A stretch of 64,000 nt of DNA, taken from contig NC_090025.1 of NCBI RefSeq assembly GCF_037176765.1, forward strand, positions 13,317,045 to 13,381,044. Direction: 5' to 3'. The notes below the pieces were generated by a model. It ran no database searches, was not told the origin of the DNA, and was given only the letters and a program-made list of their open reading frames with translations. Positions 13,301 to 22,327 of the stretch are shown here, piece after piece. Position 1 is the first letter of the stretch, and every line of letters starts with the position of its first letter. The DNA is from Anolis sagrei (taxonomy: Eukaryota; Chordata; Lepidosauria; Squamata; Anolidae). A program made the position numbers and the translations under genes.

Positions 13301-16300
13301 TGTGGGTTTTATATAGCTGTGTGGAAGGGGCCTCAGTCTGGATTATAAGAGTCTACCCTGAGTGTATAACTGCATTATATGATAATATAGATGGGGACAA
13401 TGAAGCCTGAATCTACAATATCTGAGATGGGCAGGTAAGGATTCAATGAGGCAGATGCTGGATCTACACTGCCATATAAAATCCAGATTATCTGCTTTGA
13501 AATGGATTATCTGGCAGTGTAGACTCATATAATCCAGTTCAAAGCAGATAATGCGAATTATCTACTTTGATAATCTGGATTATATGGCAGCGCAGATCCA
13601 GCCTGGATCTACACTGCCATATCATCCATTTTTTTTAATCCAGATCATCTGTTTGAAGTGGATTATATGAGTCTACACTACCATATAATCCAGTTTAAAT
13701 CAGATAATCTGGATTCAGAAACTGGATTTATGGCAGTGCTAATGGGGCCTGATTTGGAGGTCTTGCATTCATGATTTTGCTATAATTAACAACAACAACA
13801 ACAACAACACTTCTCCCTGTACTTTGAGTGTGCAACTATGAGTGTGCAACTATGGCAACTATAGAGGTCACTGTTGTGCCCTGGGATGCTCTGGGAATTG
13901 CATGGAATGGAGTACCAAAAAAATAAAACCAAATTGATCAGAAATCTACTTCTGGTTCTCAAAACAGTATTTTTGGTTTCAAATAAAAGCAGACCTTACA
14001 ACTCATTTAAAGAGTAAAATTCTTTAAAAGTTCTACCTGAATGTTGCCAGGAGCAGAAATTTCTTCTCATTTTTTACCCAGAAAAAGATTAGTCTGTGGA
14101 TTTTGGAAGCGCTATGGGCTTCCCAAAATGACATAACTAAAAAGCAGCAGCTACTCATTCAAGGCAGCCTCAAGACATTTTGCCACCTGAGATGAAGCTG
14201 TTAATAATTTACTGTTGTGTCCCCAAGTAGCCAAATATCTTGGACTGTCCCTGGATGCATTAAAGTATTTAATGAAATAAATGAATTCATTCTAACAGCA
14301 AAAGATCTAACTATCTACACATAACTGTTTATGGAAATGCAGAAGAAAAACAGGCTTTGTTGTGAATTGTGCTGGGGACAGCCTATGACTTTTTAAAACA
14401 GTAAGAACAATGGCTTGGGAATAAACTGCCCTTGATTGAGTCCAGAACACAAAATGTGCCAAAAATGCTGACCTCCTGATCTCTCTTGGCTGAAATCCAC
14501 ATTGTGTGTTCTCATAAATTGTTGATTTCAGGGAGAGAAGTGTCAGATGCCTAATATGGTAAAAATCCCCGACTATTATGCGTGCAAAGGGGAGAACCAC
14601 CAAGGGAAATTCCAGAGAACACTGGGCTTACTCAGTTGGCATCCGTTGGATATTAGGCATGGTGTTACTGAGGCACAGCAAATTATTTATTTCCTTAAAT
14701 TTGTATTATATCTTGTAGTTAATTTTGTTCTTATGTCCGTTACTCAGTATTCGCAAATGCCTGCTCAAATAGCCATGTCTTGAGTTTTTTCCAAAATGCT
14801 AAAAGCGAAGAAGCCGATCTAATCTCCATAGGAAGGGTGTTCCATAGCCGAGGGGCCACCACTGAGAAGCCTGTGTCTCTCATCCCCGCCAGCCGTGCTT
14901 GTGATGATGGCAGGACCGAGAGCAGGGCCTCTCCAGAGCATCTTAAAGTCCTCGAAGGTTCATAAGGGGTGTGCTGTCGCACGCTGGGCCTGTGCATAAG
15001 ACTGTAGACAGGACATAAATTCTGTGTGCCCAACGGGACGCCGGGGCTGCCTCAGATTAAAGGCCTTTGGATTTCCTTAAAACAGAGTCTTTAGATTGCT
15101 TAAACGTTCAACAAAGTTCTTTATTAATGAAAACAAACAGGTACTTTAAGGCTTTCTTAACAGTCTATTGGCTCTCTCTCTCAATCTTGTCCACAGGGAA
15201 CAGGCACTATCTTCATAACTGTAACTAATGGGGAAATCCTTAACTTCTAATCTGGGCAGTCTGTCTTTGCCTCTGTTGACGTGGTACCAACTGTGTCTGG
15301 CTTCCACGAGTGACCCTTACCAAGCAGAGCTTTGTAGACTTCCAGGGGGAAAAGAATTCAGGTTTCCGTGATGGCTGACTGAAGTCCTTCAGCAAAGGAG
15401 CTGTAGGGCTATATAGCCCCGGCCAAGCTGTGGGCTGTATATCTCCCCGGCCAAGCCATAGAAGACGAAGCTTTCTACAAGAGCTCTTGGTATTATGTCC
15501 TGCATAAAAGGCTTCTCTGTGTGGACTGAACCCAAACTGGCTCCTATTCCCTCCAAAACCCAAAAAGGGGGCGGGACCAGGGAACCTAACTATAATTGAC
15601 AGGTGGCTTGCCCTATGATTGCAGCCAAAAGAAGCCACCTATCTGCAGAGTCCCTGAAACTTAGGACTACAACAAACATTCAATGCAAATAAAATTGGAG
15701 CTCCTGGTACAGTTGTACCTGCACAAAGGGAGATGCATTTGGGCAGGTAAGTTGGGCCAGAACCATTCAAGGCTTTATAGACCAAGGCCAGCACTTTGAA
15801 TTGTGCCTGGTAGCAGACTGGCAGCCAGTGGAGCTGGCGCAACAGGGGGGTTGTATGTTCCCTGAGAGCCACTCCAGTTAGCAACCTGGCTGCCATCCGT
15901 TGGACCAGTTGAAGCTTCTGGACAGTCTTCAAAGGCAACCCCATGTAGAGAGCGTTGCAGTAGTCTATACGGGATGTAACAAGAGCGTAGACTACCGTAG
16001 GAAAGTCAGACTTCCCAAGGTATGGGCGCAGCTGGCGCACAAGCTTTAACTGTGCGAATACTCCCCTGGTCACCGCCGAGACCTGAGGTTCCAGACTCAG
16101 CGACGAGTCCAGAATCACAACCAAGCTGCGAACCTGCATCTTCGGGGGGAGTGTAACCCCATCCAACACAGGCTTTAGCCCTATGCCCTGTTCGGCCTTA
16201 CGGCTGACCAGGAGTACCTCTGTCTTGTCTGGATTCAATTTCAATTTGTTAGCCCTCATCCAGATCGTCACAGTAGCCAAGCACCGCTTCAGGACCTGAA

Positions 16301-18661
16301 CAGCCTCCTTAGTAGTAGGTGGAAAGGAGTGACAGAGTTGGACATCATCTGCGTACAGATGACACTGCACCCCAAAACTCCAGATGATCTCCCCCAGCGG
16401 CTTCATGTATATGCTGAACAACATGGGAGACAGTATTGAACCCTGAGGAACCCCACAAGACAATGGTTGTGGGGCTGAACAGGTGTCTCCCAGTAACACC
16501 TTCTGGGTGCGACCCTCCAGAAAGGGCTGGAGCCACCGTAAAACAGTGCCTCCAAGGCCCATTCCAGCGAGGCGTCCCAGAAGGATACTGTGGTCGACGG
16601 TATCGAAGGCCGCTGAGAGGTCCAGCAGAACCAACAGGGACACACTCCCCCGTCTAGCACCCGGCGTAGATCATCAACTACAACTCACAAATGACAAAAT
16701 CAATCCCCCAACCCCACCAGTATTCAAATTGGGGCGTATCAGGTATTTGTGCCAAATTTGGTCCAATGAATGAAAATACATCCTGCACATCAGATATTTA
16801 CATTGCAACTCATAACTGTAGCAAAACTACAGTTGTGAAGTAGCAATGTAAATAATTTTATGGTTGGGGGTCAGCACAACATAAGGAACTGTATGAAGGG
16901 GTCGCGTCATGAGGAAGGCTGAGAACCACTGGCTTACAGACAAATAATATTGCATTGACTGATATTTTTGTGGATCCCATTCCATTAGTAGTTTGAGTCA
17001 TAGAGTAGGATCCACTTTCTCAGTTTCAGAGAAAAGCAAAAGCTTAACCTCATCCAAAGAAATCTTGCTAGAAAACCCTACAAGAGGGCTGCCATACATC
17101 AGGATTGACTTAAGCTGAATTTACACTGTCACATAATCCCATTTCTGAATGTAAATGAACTGCTTTTAACTGGATTATATGAGTCTATCTTGTCATATAA
17201 TCACTGCATAAAATTCGTATCTGGAAACTGGATTATACGGCAGTGTCGATAGGGCCTAAAAGGGACAAAATAAACAACTAGGAAGCTGTCATTAGCCTAA
17301 TTTCCCCTTTTGAGGACCTTAACACAGAGAAATTAAGGTGTTTTCTATTTATTATAGAGGAGAGAAAACCTCATGAGAGGGTCTCCATAAGTTAGTGTTA
17401 ATATGAAAGCAAAGAATAAGACAATGCTATTTCCTCTACATGTATATAATCAAAGCCACAGGGAGGAGGAAGCAAGCTTGTTTTCTGCTTCCCTGGAGAC
17501 TACGACGTGGAACAATGGCTTCAAACTACAAGAAAGGAGAGTCCACCTGAACATGAGGAAGAACTTCCTGACTGTGAGAGCCATTCAGGAGTGGAACTCT
17601 CTGCCCCGGAGTGTGGTGGAGGCTCCTTCTTTGGAAGCTTTTAAACAGAGGCTGGATGGCCATCTGTCTGGGGTGATTTGAATGCAATTTTCCTGCTTCT
17701 TGGCAGGGGGTAGGACTGGATGGCCCACGAGGTCTCTTCCAACTCTTTGATCCTATGATTCTAAAGAGTTGGAAGAGACTACACAGGCCATCTAATCCAA
17801 CCATTTGCACTGTAGGAAAAGCACAATCAAAGCACCCCCCAATAGGTGGCCATCCAGCCTCTGTTTAAAAGCCTCCAAGGAAGGTGCTTCCACCACAATA
17901 ATGTGGTTTAGTGGTTTTGAGTGTTGGATACCAGGGTTCAAATTTCCGCTCCACCATGGAAACCTACTGAGTGACCTTGGGATGAGTCACACTCTCTCAG
18001 CCTCAGAGGAAGACAAAGGCAAGCCTCCTTTGAACAAATCATGGCAAATAAAAACCAATGATAGGTTCAACTTGAGAGTCATCATAAGTAGGAAACTACA
18101 GAATGGGAAGTGAGGGTGAACAATGCATGCGTGCATGCGCCTATGTAGGTGCGCGTGGACAGTTGTGTTCAGTGGAGAAGAGAGGAAACTGAAACCAGTT
18201 CAGGAGGAAGAGAAACAACATTGCCCTTTTCTCACCCACTCAGGGTTAATCTGCCAACTCAGCCAACACGCTTCAGTGGGTGTGTGAGTAGGTGGGGGAT
18301 CTGGGGACAGAGGGAATTGAAATGGAGGTGGGGAGCAAGAGGGAATTGTTCTCTTCCTCCTCTTCCACTAATTATGATCCTCATCCACCCACTCATCCAC
18401 CCACAAAAGCCCTTGCTTAATATTCTTCCAATTCAGTTGACAGTTCTTGCATCTGGAGGAAGTGGGCTGGAGTCCACACAAACTTCTTCCAAGTCAGATT
18501 TCCAAGTCAAGATCCTTCCTTGGTTGAAGGAAGTGTGTTTTCTTTCACTTAAAATGTAGATGGTAATTATTGCTCGTGCCACCTATATGTGGGTTGTCAA
18601 CCTGACTTTAGTGGGTCCTGAACCCTGTAGCCAAACACCAAAGTCCCACAGTACTTATCTG

Positions 18662-18711
<50 letters not shown>

Positions 18712-21700
18712 AAATGCAGTAACTGAACAAAACAATGTCAAACATCTTGGAACAGTGTACAAAAGCAACAGTTTGCTTCCAAACTTCAAACATGATTAAT
18801 GAGAAAGAGAATTAAGGCTAGGCAGTGATGCAGTTTGTAGTTATAGGGTCACCATAAGGCAGGCCTGGGTAAACTTTGGTCCTCCAGGTGTTTTGGACTT
18901 CAACTCCCACAATTCCTAACAGCCGGTAGGCTGTTAGTAATTGTGAGAGTTGAAGTCCAAAACACCTGGAGGGCCAAAGTTTGCCCAGGCCTGCCATAAG
19001 GGGACTTGAAGACACTCACATATGTAAATTTCATAGGCAAAAAATTATCAGAGATGGTTTTGCCCGTTCTTTCCTTTGCAGTGTAGACTATAGTACCTGG
19101 AGCTCAATGGATGTTTCCCATATAAGTACTAACTAGTTCTGACCCTTCTCATCTTCCAAGATGAAACAGAATCTAGTGCTTGTAGGGTACAGATCTCTAG
19201 CTGCTCTATATTTAGTAAGACTAAGTAGTATTATTGTATACCTATATTAATGCCGTTACCTTCCCGCAGGAGCGGTACCTATTGATCTACTCACATTTGC
19301 ATATTTTCGAACTGCTAGGTTGGCAGAAACTGGGGCTGACAGCAGAAGCTCACACCGCTCTCCGGAATCGAACCTGCGACCTTTCAGTCAACAAGCTCAG
19401 CAGCTCAGTGCTTTAACCCACTGTGCCACCGGGGGCTCCTTGCAGCGATGCTGGCAACATGATCTTGGAGGTGTCTATGGACAACGCCGGCTTTTCGGCT
19501 TAGAAATAGAGATGAGCACCACACCCCAGAGTCAGACATGACTGGACTTAATGTCAGGGGACAACCTTTACCTTTTCCCCAGGTTTCAGCGGTGACCAGG
19601 GGAGCATTCGCACAGTTAAAACTTGTGCGCCAGCTGCGCCCGTACCTTGGGGAGTCTGACTTGGCCACGGTAGTCCACGCTCTGGTTACATCCCCCGTAT
19701 AGATTACTGCAACGATCTCTACGTAGGGTTGCCTTTGAAGACTGCTCGGAAGCTTCAAATGGTCCAGTGTTCGGCAGCCAGGTTGCTAACAGGAGTGGCA
19801 CTCAGGGAGCATACTACTCCTCTGTTGCGCCAGCTCCACTGGCTGCCAGTTTGCTACCGGGCACAATTCAAAGTGCTGGTGTTAACCTATAAAGCCCTAA
19901 ACGGTTCTGGCCCTACTTACCTCTCCGAACGCATCTCCTCCTATGAACTGGCTAGGACACTAAGATCATCTGGGGAGGCCCTGCTCTCGGTCCCGCCTGC
20001 ACCTGCACAGGCGTGCTTGGCGGGGACGAGAGACAGGACCTTCTCAGTGGTGGCCCCTCGGCTGTGGAACGCCCTGCCTGCAGATATCAGATTGGCCCCC
20101 TCACTGCTGGCGTTTTGGAGGAAAGTGAAGACCTGGCTGTTCGAACAAGCATTTGATTAAACAGTGTAATTGAACATAGGAATACGGAATAATGGATGAT
20201 GAAACTGGATTCTGATTTTACTGTTGAGGCGCTAATGATTGTTATACGGATGTTTAATGATTTATATTACAATTGTTTTTAATTGCCCTATACTTGTCTT
20301 GTGATGTTTTGTATCGATGTTGTTCGCCGCTTTGAGTCGCCTGAGGGCTGAGAAAAGCGGTATATAAATAAAGTAAGTAAGTAAGTAAGTAAGTAAATAA
20401 ATAAATATTCATGCCATCCCAGCCCAACTTAAGAGCCAGCACCTGATCAGGCAAAGCAGATCTGTTCAGGAAGGTGTAGTTCCCTCACAACCCACAAGCA
20501 AGCAAGGCTGAAACAATCAGAATTAGGACCTCTCATCACAAGTCCTTACCACAGCCTCACTCCAATTGGAAATTGAATGGATCTTCTGTCAGTCTAGCTG
20601 CTGGCTCCTAAGACGGGCTAAGGGAGCAATGAATTGCCTAGTTTCCTAGTAATTAAATCATCCAATAATCAGATCTGTACCCATTAAACCTACAAATTTG
20701 GAGGGCTGACTGTAGTTGCACAGATGTACCTAAGAAGCTGGTGTCGGGCATCAGTGAATGTCTTCAGTGTTATGGTTGTTTGATCTGTATTTTGGCTGAA
20801 TTTATGTTGTGAGCTGTGTTGAATTCTGACTGTGAGATGAAAGAGATTTTAAAAAGTAAATATAGAAATACAGGTTGAGCATCCCTTACCCAAATTCCTG
20901 AAATCCTCCAAAATCATCCATATAGAATCATAGAATCATAGAATCAAAGAGTTGGAAGAGACCTCATGGGCCATCCAGTCCAACCCCCTGCCAAGAAGCA
21001 GGAATATTGCATTCAAATCACCCCTGACAAAGGGCCATCCAGCCTCTGTTTAAAAGCTTCCAAAGAAGGAGCCTCCACCACACTCCGGGGCAGAGAGTTC
21101 CACTGCTGAACGGCTCTCACAGTCAGGAAGTTCTTCCTAATGTTCAGATGGAATCTCCTCTCTTGTAGTTTGAAGCCATTGTTCTGCGTCCTAGTCTCCA
21201 AGGAAGCAGAAAACAAACTTGCTCCCTCCTCCCTGTGGCTTCCTCTCACATATTTGTACATGGCTATCATATCTCCTCTCAGCCTTCTCTTCTTCAGGCT
21301 AAACATGCCCAGTTCCCTAAGCCGCTCCTCATAGGGCATGTTCTCTAGACCCTTGATCATTTTAGTCGCCCTCCTCTGGACACATTCCAGCTTGTCAATA
21401 TCTCTCTTGAATTGTGGTGCCCAGAATTGAGTGGTTGAGATAGCAGCACCTTGATGGTTCATTGTACACAATCTTTATTTCATGCACAAAAGTATTATTA
21501 TATGATTGTGTTTGAAACATAAATTAATTTCACATTTAGACTTGGACCCCATCTCCAAGATGTCCCATTATGTGTATGCAAATACTGGCATTCCAAAATT
21601 CACAAATATCCAAAATCCCAAACATTTCTGGTACTTACTCTACTTGTTAAATGATCAGAAGTTTGTTTTTAAAAACCAAGTTTTGATATGAATGCAGGAC

Positions 21701-22080
21701 TTTACCTCTGGAGGGATGCTTTCTTCCAGGTGGGGATAGAGAGCCAAAGGATGTTGGCTCAAGCAGTGTTCAACCTGGGCAATGCAGCTCCTTCTGGTTT
21801 TCTGCATCAGGCTGAGCTTGGAAAGATAGCAATGGGGCTTGGCTGGCAATTTCCTTTTGGGCCACAGCTGCAGTGTGCCCATTCCTGTGGATATACTAGG
21901 AAGAACAACAGGGTCAGGCCTCTTTGTATGCGGTTGCGTAATGATGCTGTCACACAGAGGAGGGAAGCCATCTCTGAAATCATCCAAGCCATTTGGTAAA
22001 AACTTCCAGTGTCGACTGTTCAAGGCATCAGGGAGCCTGGATTTGTTAATGGCGTGTTTTTGAATGCACTTGGAGGGCAT
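355..22080 (-). CDS. FAM47E: FAM47E, five coding exons seen (3' end probably outside window)
   Basis: Joined exons 22080-21706, 8151-7991, 3964-3814, 1836-1657 and 507-355 give about 340 residues with every intron phase agreeing. The protein matches the FAM47 family: an N-terminal block with [15 protein letters not shown], the motif [16 protein letters not shown], a mid-region with [16 protein letters not shown], the block [13 protein letters not shown], and the C-terminal signature [14 protein letters not shown] followed by NEPLVDPK. Human FAM47E is reported to act in the nucleus with the arginine methyltransferase PRMT5; that is family knowledge, not visible here. No membrane segment or signal peptide is seen. 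The start is the first ATG of exon 1 and fits the family N terminus. The long family tail after VDPK is not found and probably lies left of base 1. Introns hold almost only repeats. Gene identity is firm; completeness is not. Confidence 0.85.
889..1620 (-). mobile_element. Tc1/mariner-family element, deleted, with both ends
   Basis: The ends are inverted copies of about 35 bases: GAATGAAAAGTAATGCCTCC after TACGAGGGTT on the left, and its near-exact complement on the right, each next to a TA dinucleotide (889-890, 1619-1620). The minus strand still codes mariner transposase pieces: [20 protein letters not shown] (helix-turn-helix) and [20 protein letters not shown] (the usual C terminus). At about 730 bases it is roughly half of a full mariner and carries stops, so it is dead. 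It lies in the last FAM47E intron seen. Confidence 0.85.
1657..1836 (-). CDS. FAM47E: FAM47E coding exon 4
   Basis: The acceptor is CCTTCTAG|GGAGGAG and the donor CCAAAG|GTATGTG; exactly 60 codons, phase 0 at both ends. It encodes [20 protein letters not shown], then ETKIPNSI and [15 protein letters not shown]. This is the conserved FAM47E segment with the FD..YETK motif. Confidence 0.85.
1841..2112. other. FAM47E intron, nothing recognised
   Basis: A unique-looking intronic stretch between exon 4 and the CAT repeat. I see no repeat family, gene or RNA in it. Confidence 0.5.
2115..2158 (+). repeat. (CAT)n microsatellite at the LINE tail
   Basis: About 15 CAT units at the 3' end of the minus-strand L2 copy; on the element's strand it reads as an ATG-type simple-repeat tail. 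Confidence 0.9.
2159..3690 (-). mobile_element. L2-like LINE, 5'-truncated, RT region with long open frame
   Basis: The minus strand codes 379 residues (3397-2258) of an L2-type reverse transcriptase: [17 protein letters not shown] (motif A), [17 protein letters not shown] (motif B), [11 protein letters not shown] (motif C) and the C-terminal [20 protein letters not shown]. Upstream, after breaks, lies [20 protein letters not shown] (3610-3530). It is truncated near 3690, inside a FAM47E intron. The long unbroken frame suggests a fairly young copy. Confidence 0.85.
3814..3964 (-). CDS. FAM47E: FAM47E coding exon 3
   Basis: The acceptor is CTATACAG|CAACGAC and the donor CTG|GTGAGT; length 151 (one base finishing the split codon plus 50 codons). 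It encodes [18 protein letters not shown] and [19 protein letters not shown], matching the family region before the FDARYETK block. Confidence 0.85.
4045..4830. mobile_element. Penelope-like element terminal-repeat cluster, several copies
   Basis: An inverted terminal-repeat piece (4045-4240, minus) joins an element tail in the plus sense (4260-4600) and a third, nested copy with its own inverted halves (4535-4830). The recurring blocks are CCATATAGCCCGAAAAAACC, GATTCCGGCCATGAAAGCCT and the CTGAGGATGC core with its hammerhead-like fold. They match the tail of the coding copy at 51672-53415. Confidence 0.75.
5280..5960 (+). repeat. Minisatellite inside the Helitron
   Basis: The string AACCAAACGCCGGTAAC recurs about six times at spacings near 90-135 bases, separated by CACACACGCCGCTAAC and CCCTCCCTTCCCCGCAACAC. 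Copies are very alike, so the array is recent. Long minus-strand open frames here are just repeat artefacts. Confidence 0.85.
6690..7200 (+). repeat. Purine-only GA-rich tract
   Basis: About 500 bases of A/G with a higher-order unit of roughly 50-60 bases around AAAGAGGGGAAAGGAAGGAG. It stands directly before the Helitron 3' hairpin. Confidence 0.9.
7617..7862. mobile_element. Penelope terminal-repeat palindrome
   Basis: Two terminal repeats stand head to head: a minus-sense half (7617-7703) and a plus-sense half (7706-7862, ending GATTCCGGCCATGAAAGCCT). The plus half holds a partial duplication of its core (CCTCTGAGGATGCTTGCC occurs twice). Confidence 0.8.
7739..7773 (+). ncRNA. Hammerhead-ribozyme-like motif in Penelope repeat
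   Basis: CTGAGGA, then a stem II that can pair (GCTTGC with GCAGGT, partly wobble), then GAAAC and GTC. This is the order of a minimal hammerhead core (CUGANGA, GAAA, NUH). Confidence 0.45.
7991..8151 (-). CDS. FAM47E: FAM47E coding exon 2
   Basis: The acceptor is TTCTTAG|CTTTTC and the donor CCA|GTGAGT; length 161, entering in phase 0 and leaving after two codon bases. It encodes [19 protein letters not shown] and then a basic stretch, [11 protein letters not shown]. The opening [12 protein letters not shown] fits the human sequence that follows PPE. Confidence 0.83.
8215..9029 (+). mobile_element. CR1 LINE 3' end
   Basis: It codes the C-terminal CR1 ORF2 region: [56 protein letters not shown]. 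It ends with the CR1 tail ATTCTATGATTCTATG. A short deletion lies near 8910 in the [16 protein letters not shown] region. It lies in FAM47E intron 1, just upstream of exon 2 (minus-strand sense). Confidence 0.93.
9150..9790. mobile_element. Cluster of palindromic MITEs (GGATTATATGGCAGTGTAGA family)
   Basis: Repeated inverted blocks such as ATCTACACTGCCATATAA and GATTATATGGCAGTGTAGA appear in both orientations, partly nested. No coding. Class is probably a TIR DNA element; superfamily not fixed. A LINE/SINE tail of unclear type lies at 9230-9480. Confidence 0.6.
9891..10337. other. FAM47E intron 1, nothing recognised
   Basis: Unique-looking sequence with a short tandem of GAAGGAGTCTAC near 10150. 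No gene or repeat family recognised. Confidence 0.45.
10338..10392 (+). repeat. (TTTC)n microsatellite
   Basis: About 13 units of CTTT. Confidence 0.95.
11446..11480 (-). ncRNA. Hammerhead-like motif, minus arm
   Basis: The mirror copy in the other arm. It keeps CTGAGGA but its GAAA position reads AAAA, so it is probably inactive. Confidence 0.35.
11503..11537 (+). ncRNA. Hammerhead-like motif, plus arm
   Basis: CTGAGGA (11503-11509), stem II GCTTGC/GCAGGC with loop CATAGAT, GAAA, C, GTC. One G-U wobble in stem II; otherwise paired. Confidence 0.5.
11655..11988 (+). mobile_element. Tigger/pogo-like MITE
   Basis: It begins after TA with a decayed AGTCTCACTTATGCGAC and ends GCTAGACTCTACTGT, inverted versions of the same TIR; internal TTGGATAA/TTGGATGAGT blocks mark the family. 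No transposase. Confidence 0.65.
12289..12512. mobile_element. Palindromic MITE (GCATCTACA ends)
   Basis: It starts GGTGCATCTACATTG and ends TAGTGTAGATGCCTCC; inner blocks (CCATGGCTCAATGCAATGGA, TTTGGTGAGGCACCAG) recur at 30619-30785. Probably a non-autonomous hAT. Confidence 0.6.
12868..13760. mobile_element. Array of nested palindromic MITEs (same family as 9150-9790)
   Basis: At least five partial or whole copies lie side by side (about 12868-12965, 13085-13187, 13188-13334, 13448-13606, 13602-13753), each with CCATATAATCCAGTTCAA and GGATTATATGGCAGTGTAGA in opposite senses. Confidence 0.6.
13761..14670. other. FAM47E intron 1, unique-looking sequence
   Basis: Apart from a short (CAA)n at 13790-13808, I recognise nothing in these 900 bases. 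Short open frames have no family features. Confidence 0.45.
14675..16660 (-). mobile_element. L2 LINE, interrupted by a solo LTR
   Basis: The minus strand codes [52 protein letters not shown] and [20 protein letters not shown] (16643-15731); it resumes after the LTR with [20 protein letters not shown] (14967-14746). The copy is 5'-truncated near 16660. The reading frame is long and little decayed, so it is young compared with most repeats here. Confidence 0.88.
14970..15725 (-). mobile_element. Solo LTR of an endogenous retrovirus or LTR retrotransposon (fossil)
   Basis: Sequence of about 755 bases begins TGTGCAGG and ends in CA on the minus strand, and is flanked by AAGGG on both sides (five bases, with one extra G at one end). 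It is the same family as the LTRs at 22328-23805 and 25010-25748. No internal coding remains, so it is a recombination remnant. It is younger than the L2 it cut. Confidence 0.8.
16665..16931 (-). mobile_element. hAT-type fragment
   Basis: The right end GAGAACCACTG is the hAT terminal repeat; inner text (CCCCAACCATAAAAT complement, AACTGTAATTTTGC complement) matches the 5' part of the whole element at 22427-23165. Truncated against the L2. Confidence 0.75.
17108..17263. mobile_element. Palindromic MITE copy
   Basis: The family ACTGGATTATATGAGTC / GGATTATACGGCAGTGTCGA with inverted halves; about 150 bases, decayed. Confidence 0.55.
17457..17762 (+). mobile_element. CR1 LINE 3' end fragment
   Basis: It codes [20 protein letters not shown] and [20 protein letters not shown]; ends CCTATGATTCTA. 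It is heavily 5'-truncated, and another CR1-type tail follows in the opposite sense (17763-17905). Confidence 0.9.
17763..17905 (-). mobile_element. CR1 3' UTR fragment, opposite sense
   Basis: It has the CR1 tail order (AAAGAGTTGGAAGAGAC, CCATCTAATCCAACC, GGTGGCCATCCAGCCTCTG) on the complementary strand, tail to tail with the preceding copy. Confidence 0.75.
17906..18655. other. FAM47E intron 1, unique-looking sequence
   Basis: No gene or repeat family recognised. A short alternating GTGCATGCGC-type purine-pyrimidine stretch lies near 18130-18155. Confidence 0.4.
18656..18711 (+). repeat. (TATC)n microsatellite
   Basis: About 13 uninterrupted TCTA units. Confidence 0.95.
18860..18993. mobile_element. 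Palindromic hAT MITE, 134 bp, perfect 8-bp target duplication
   Basis: CAGGCCTGGGTAAACTTTGG opens it and the complement closes it; the two halves are a near-complete inverted repeat. CCATAAGG flanks both sides (18852-18859, 18994-19001), the 8-bp duplication of hAT elements. Confidence 0.85.
19250..19577. mobile_element. tRNA-derived SINE with inverted 5' half
   Basis: The left part (19250-19438) is the 5' half in the minus sense, with tRNA box B (GGTTCGATTCC complement) and the head GGAGCCCCCGGTGGCACAGT; the right part (19439-19577) is the 3' half in the plus sense, ending in CCTTTACCTTT. The breakpoints are contiguous in the SINE consensus. Confidence 0.8.
19585..20405 (+). mobile_element. 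L2 LINE 3' end
   Basis: It codes [40 protein letters not shown] and [20 protein letters not shown], then a 3' UTR with GCCGCTTTGAGTCGCCTGAG and a (TAAG)n/(TAAA)n tail. 5'-truncated. Confidence 0.88.
20925..21432 (-). mobile_element. CR1 LINE 3' end
   Basis: The minus strand codes [20 protein letters not shown] to [20 protein letters not shown]; the tail AGAATCATAGAATCATAGAA is at the left. 5'-truncated about 200 bases from FAM47E exon 1. Confidence 0.92.
21706..22080 (-). CDS. FAM47E: FAM47E coding exon 1
   Basis: It has 125 codons from the ATG at 22080 to the donor GAG|GTAAAG at 21706/21705, ending in phase 0. It encodes the conserved block [15 protein letters not shown] and ends ...[16 protein letters not shown]. 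The upstream 250 bases hold no repeat and should contain the promoter, but I see no clear TATA box. Confidence 0.87.
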
Positions 22081-22327
22081 TTAATCTGGAAAGGACAAAC
22101 ATCTCTATTAAGCAGAGCTTAGAAAAGTAGCTTTTCTTCTAAGCAACCTACACAAACATGACATTTGCCTCCTTGTGTCTTCTCATTGCGATCTCCACTT
22201 TGCTCAAGTCATTTCCAATTTATAGTGTCCCAAAAGCTAATGGGGTTCTCCACTATGTAGGGTAATTATATGCCTTTAGTTTTTTTCCTGCATGGAATGG
22301 AAATGAGCCAAATGAGCCAAATGAAAA

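Noticed and set aside
19360-19435. tRNA gene
   Set aside because: Box A and B are present but belong to the SINE head; no cloverleaf and many copies share it.
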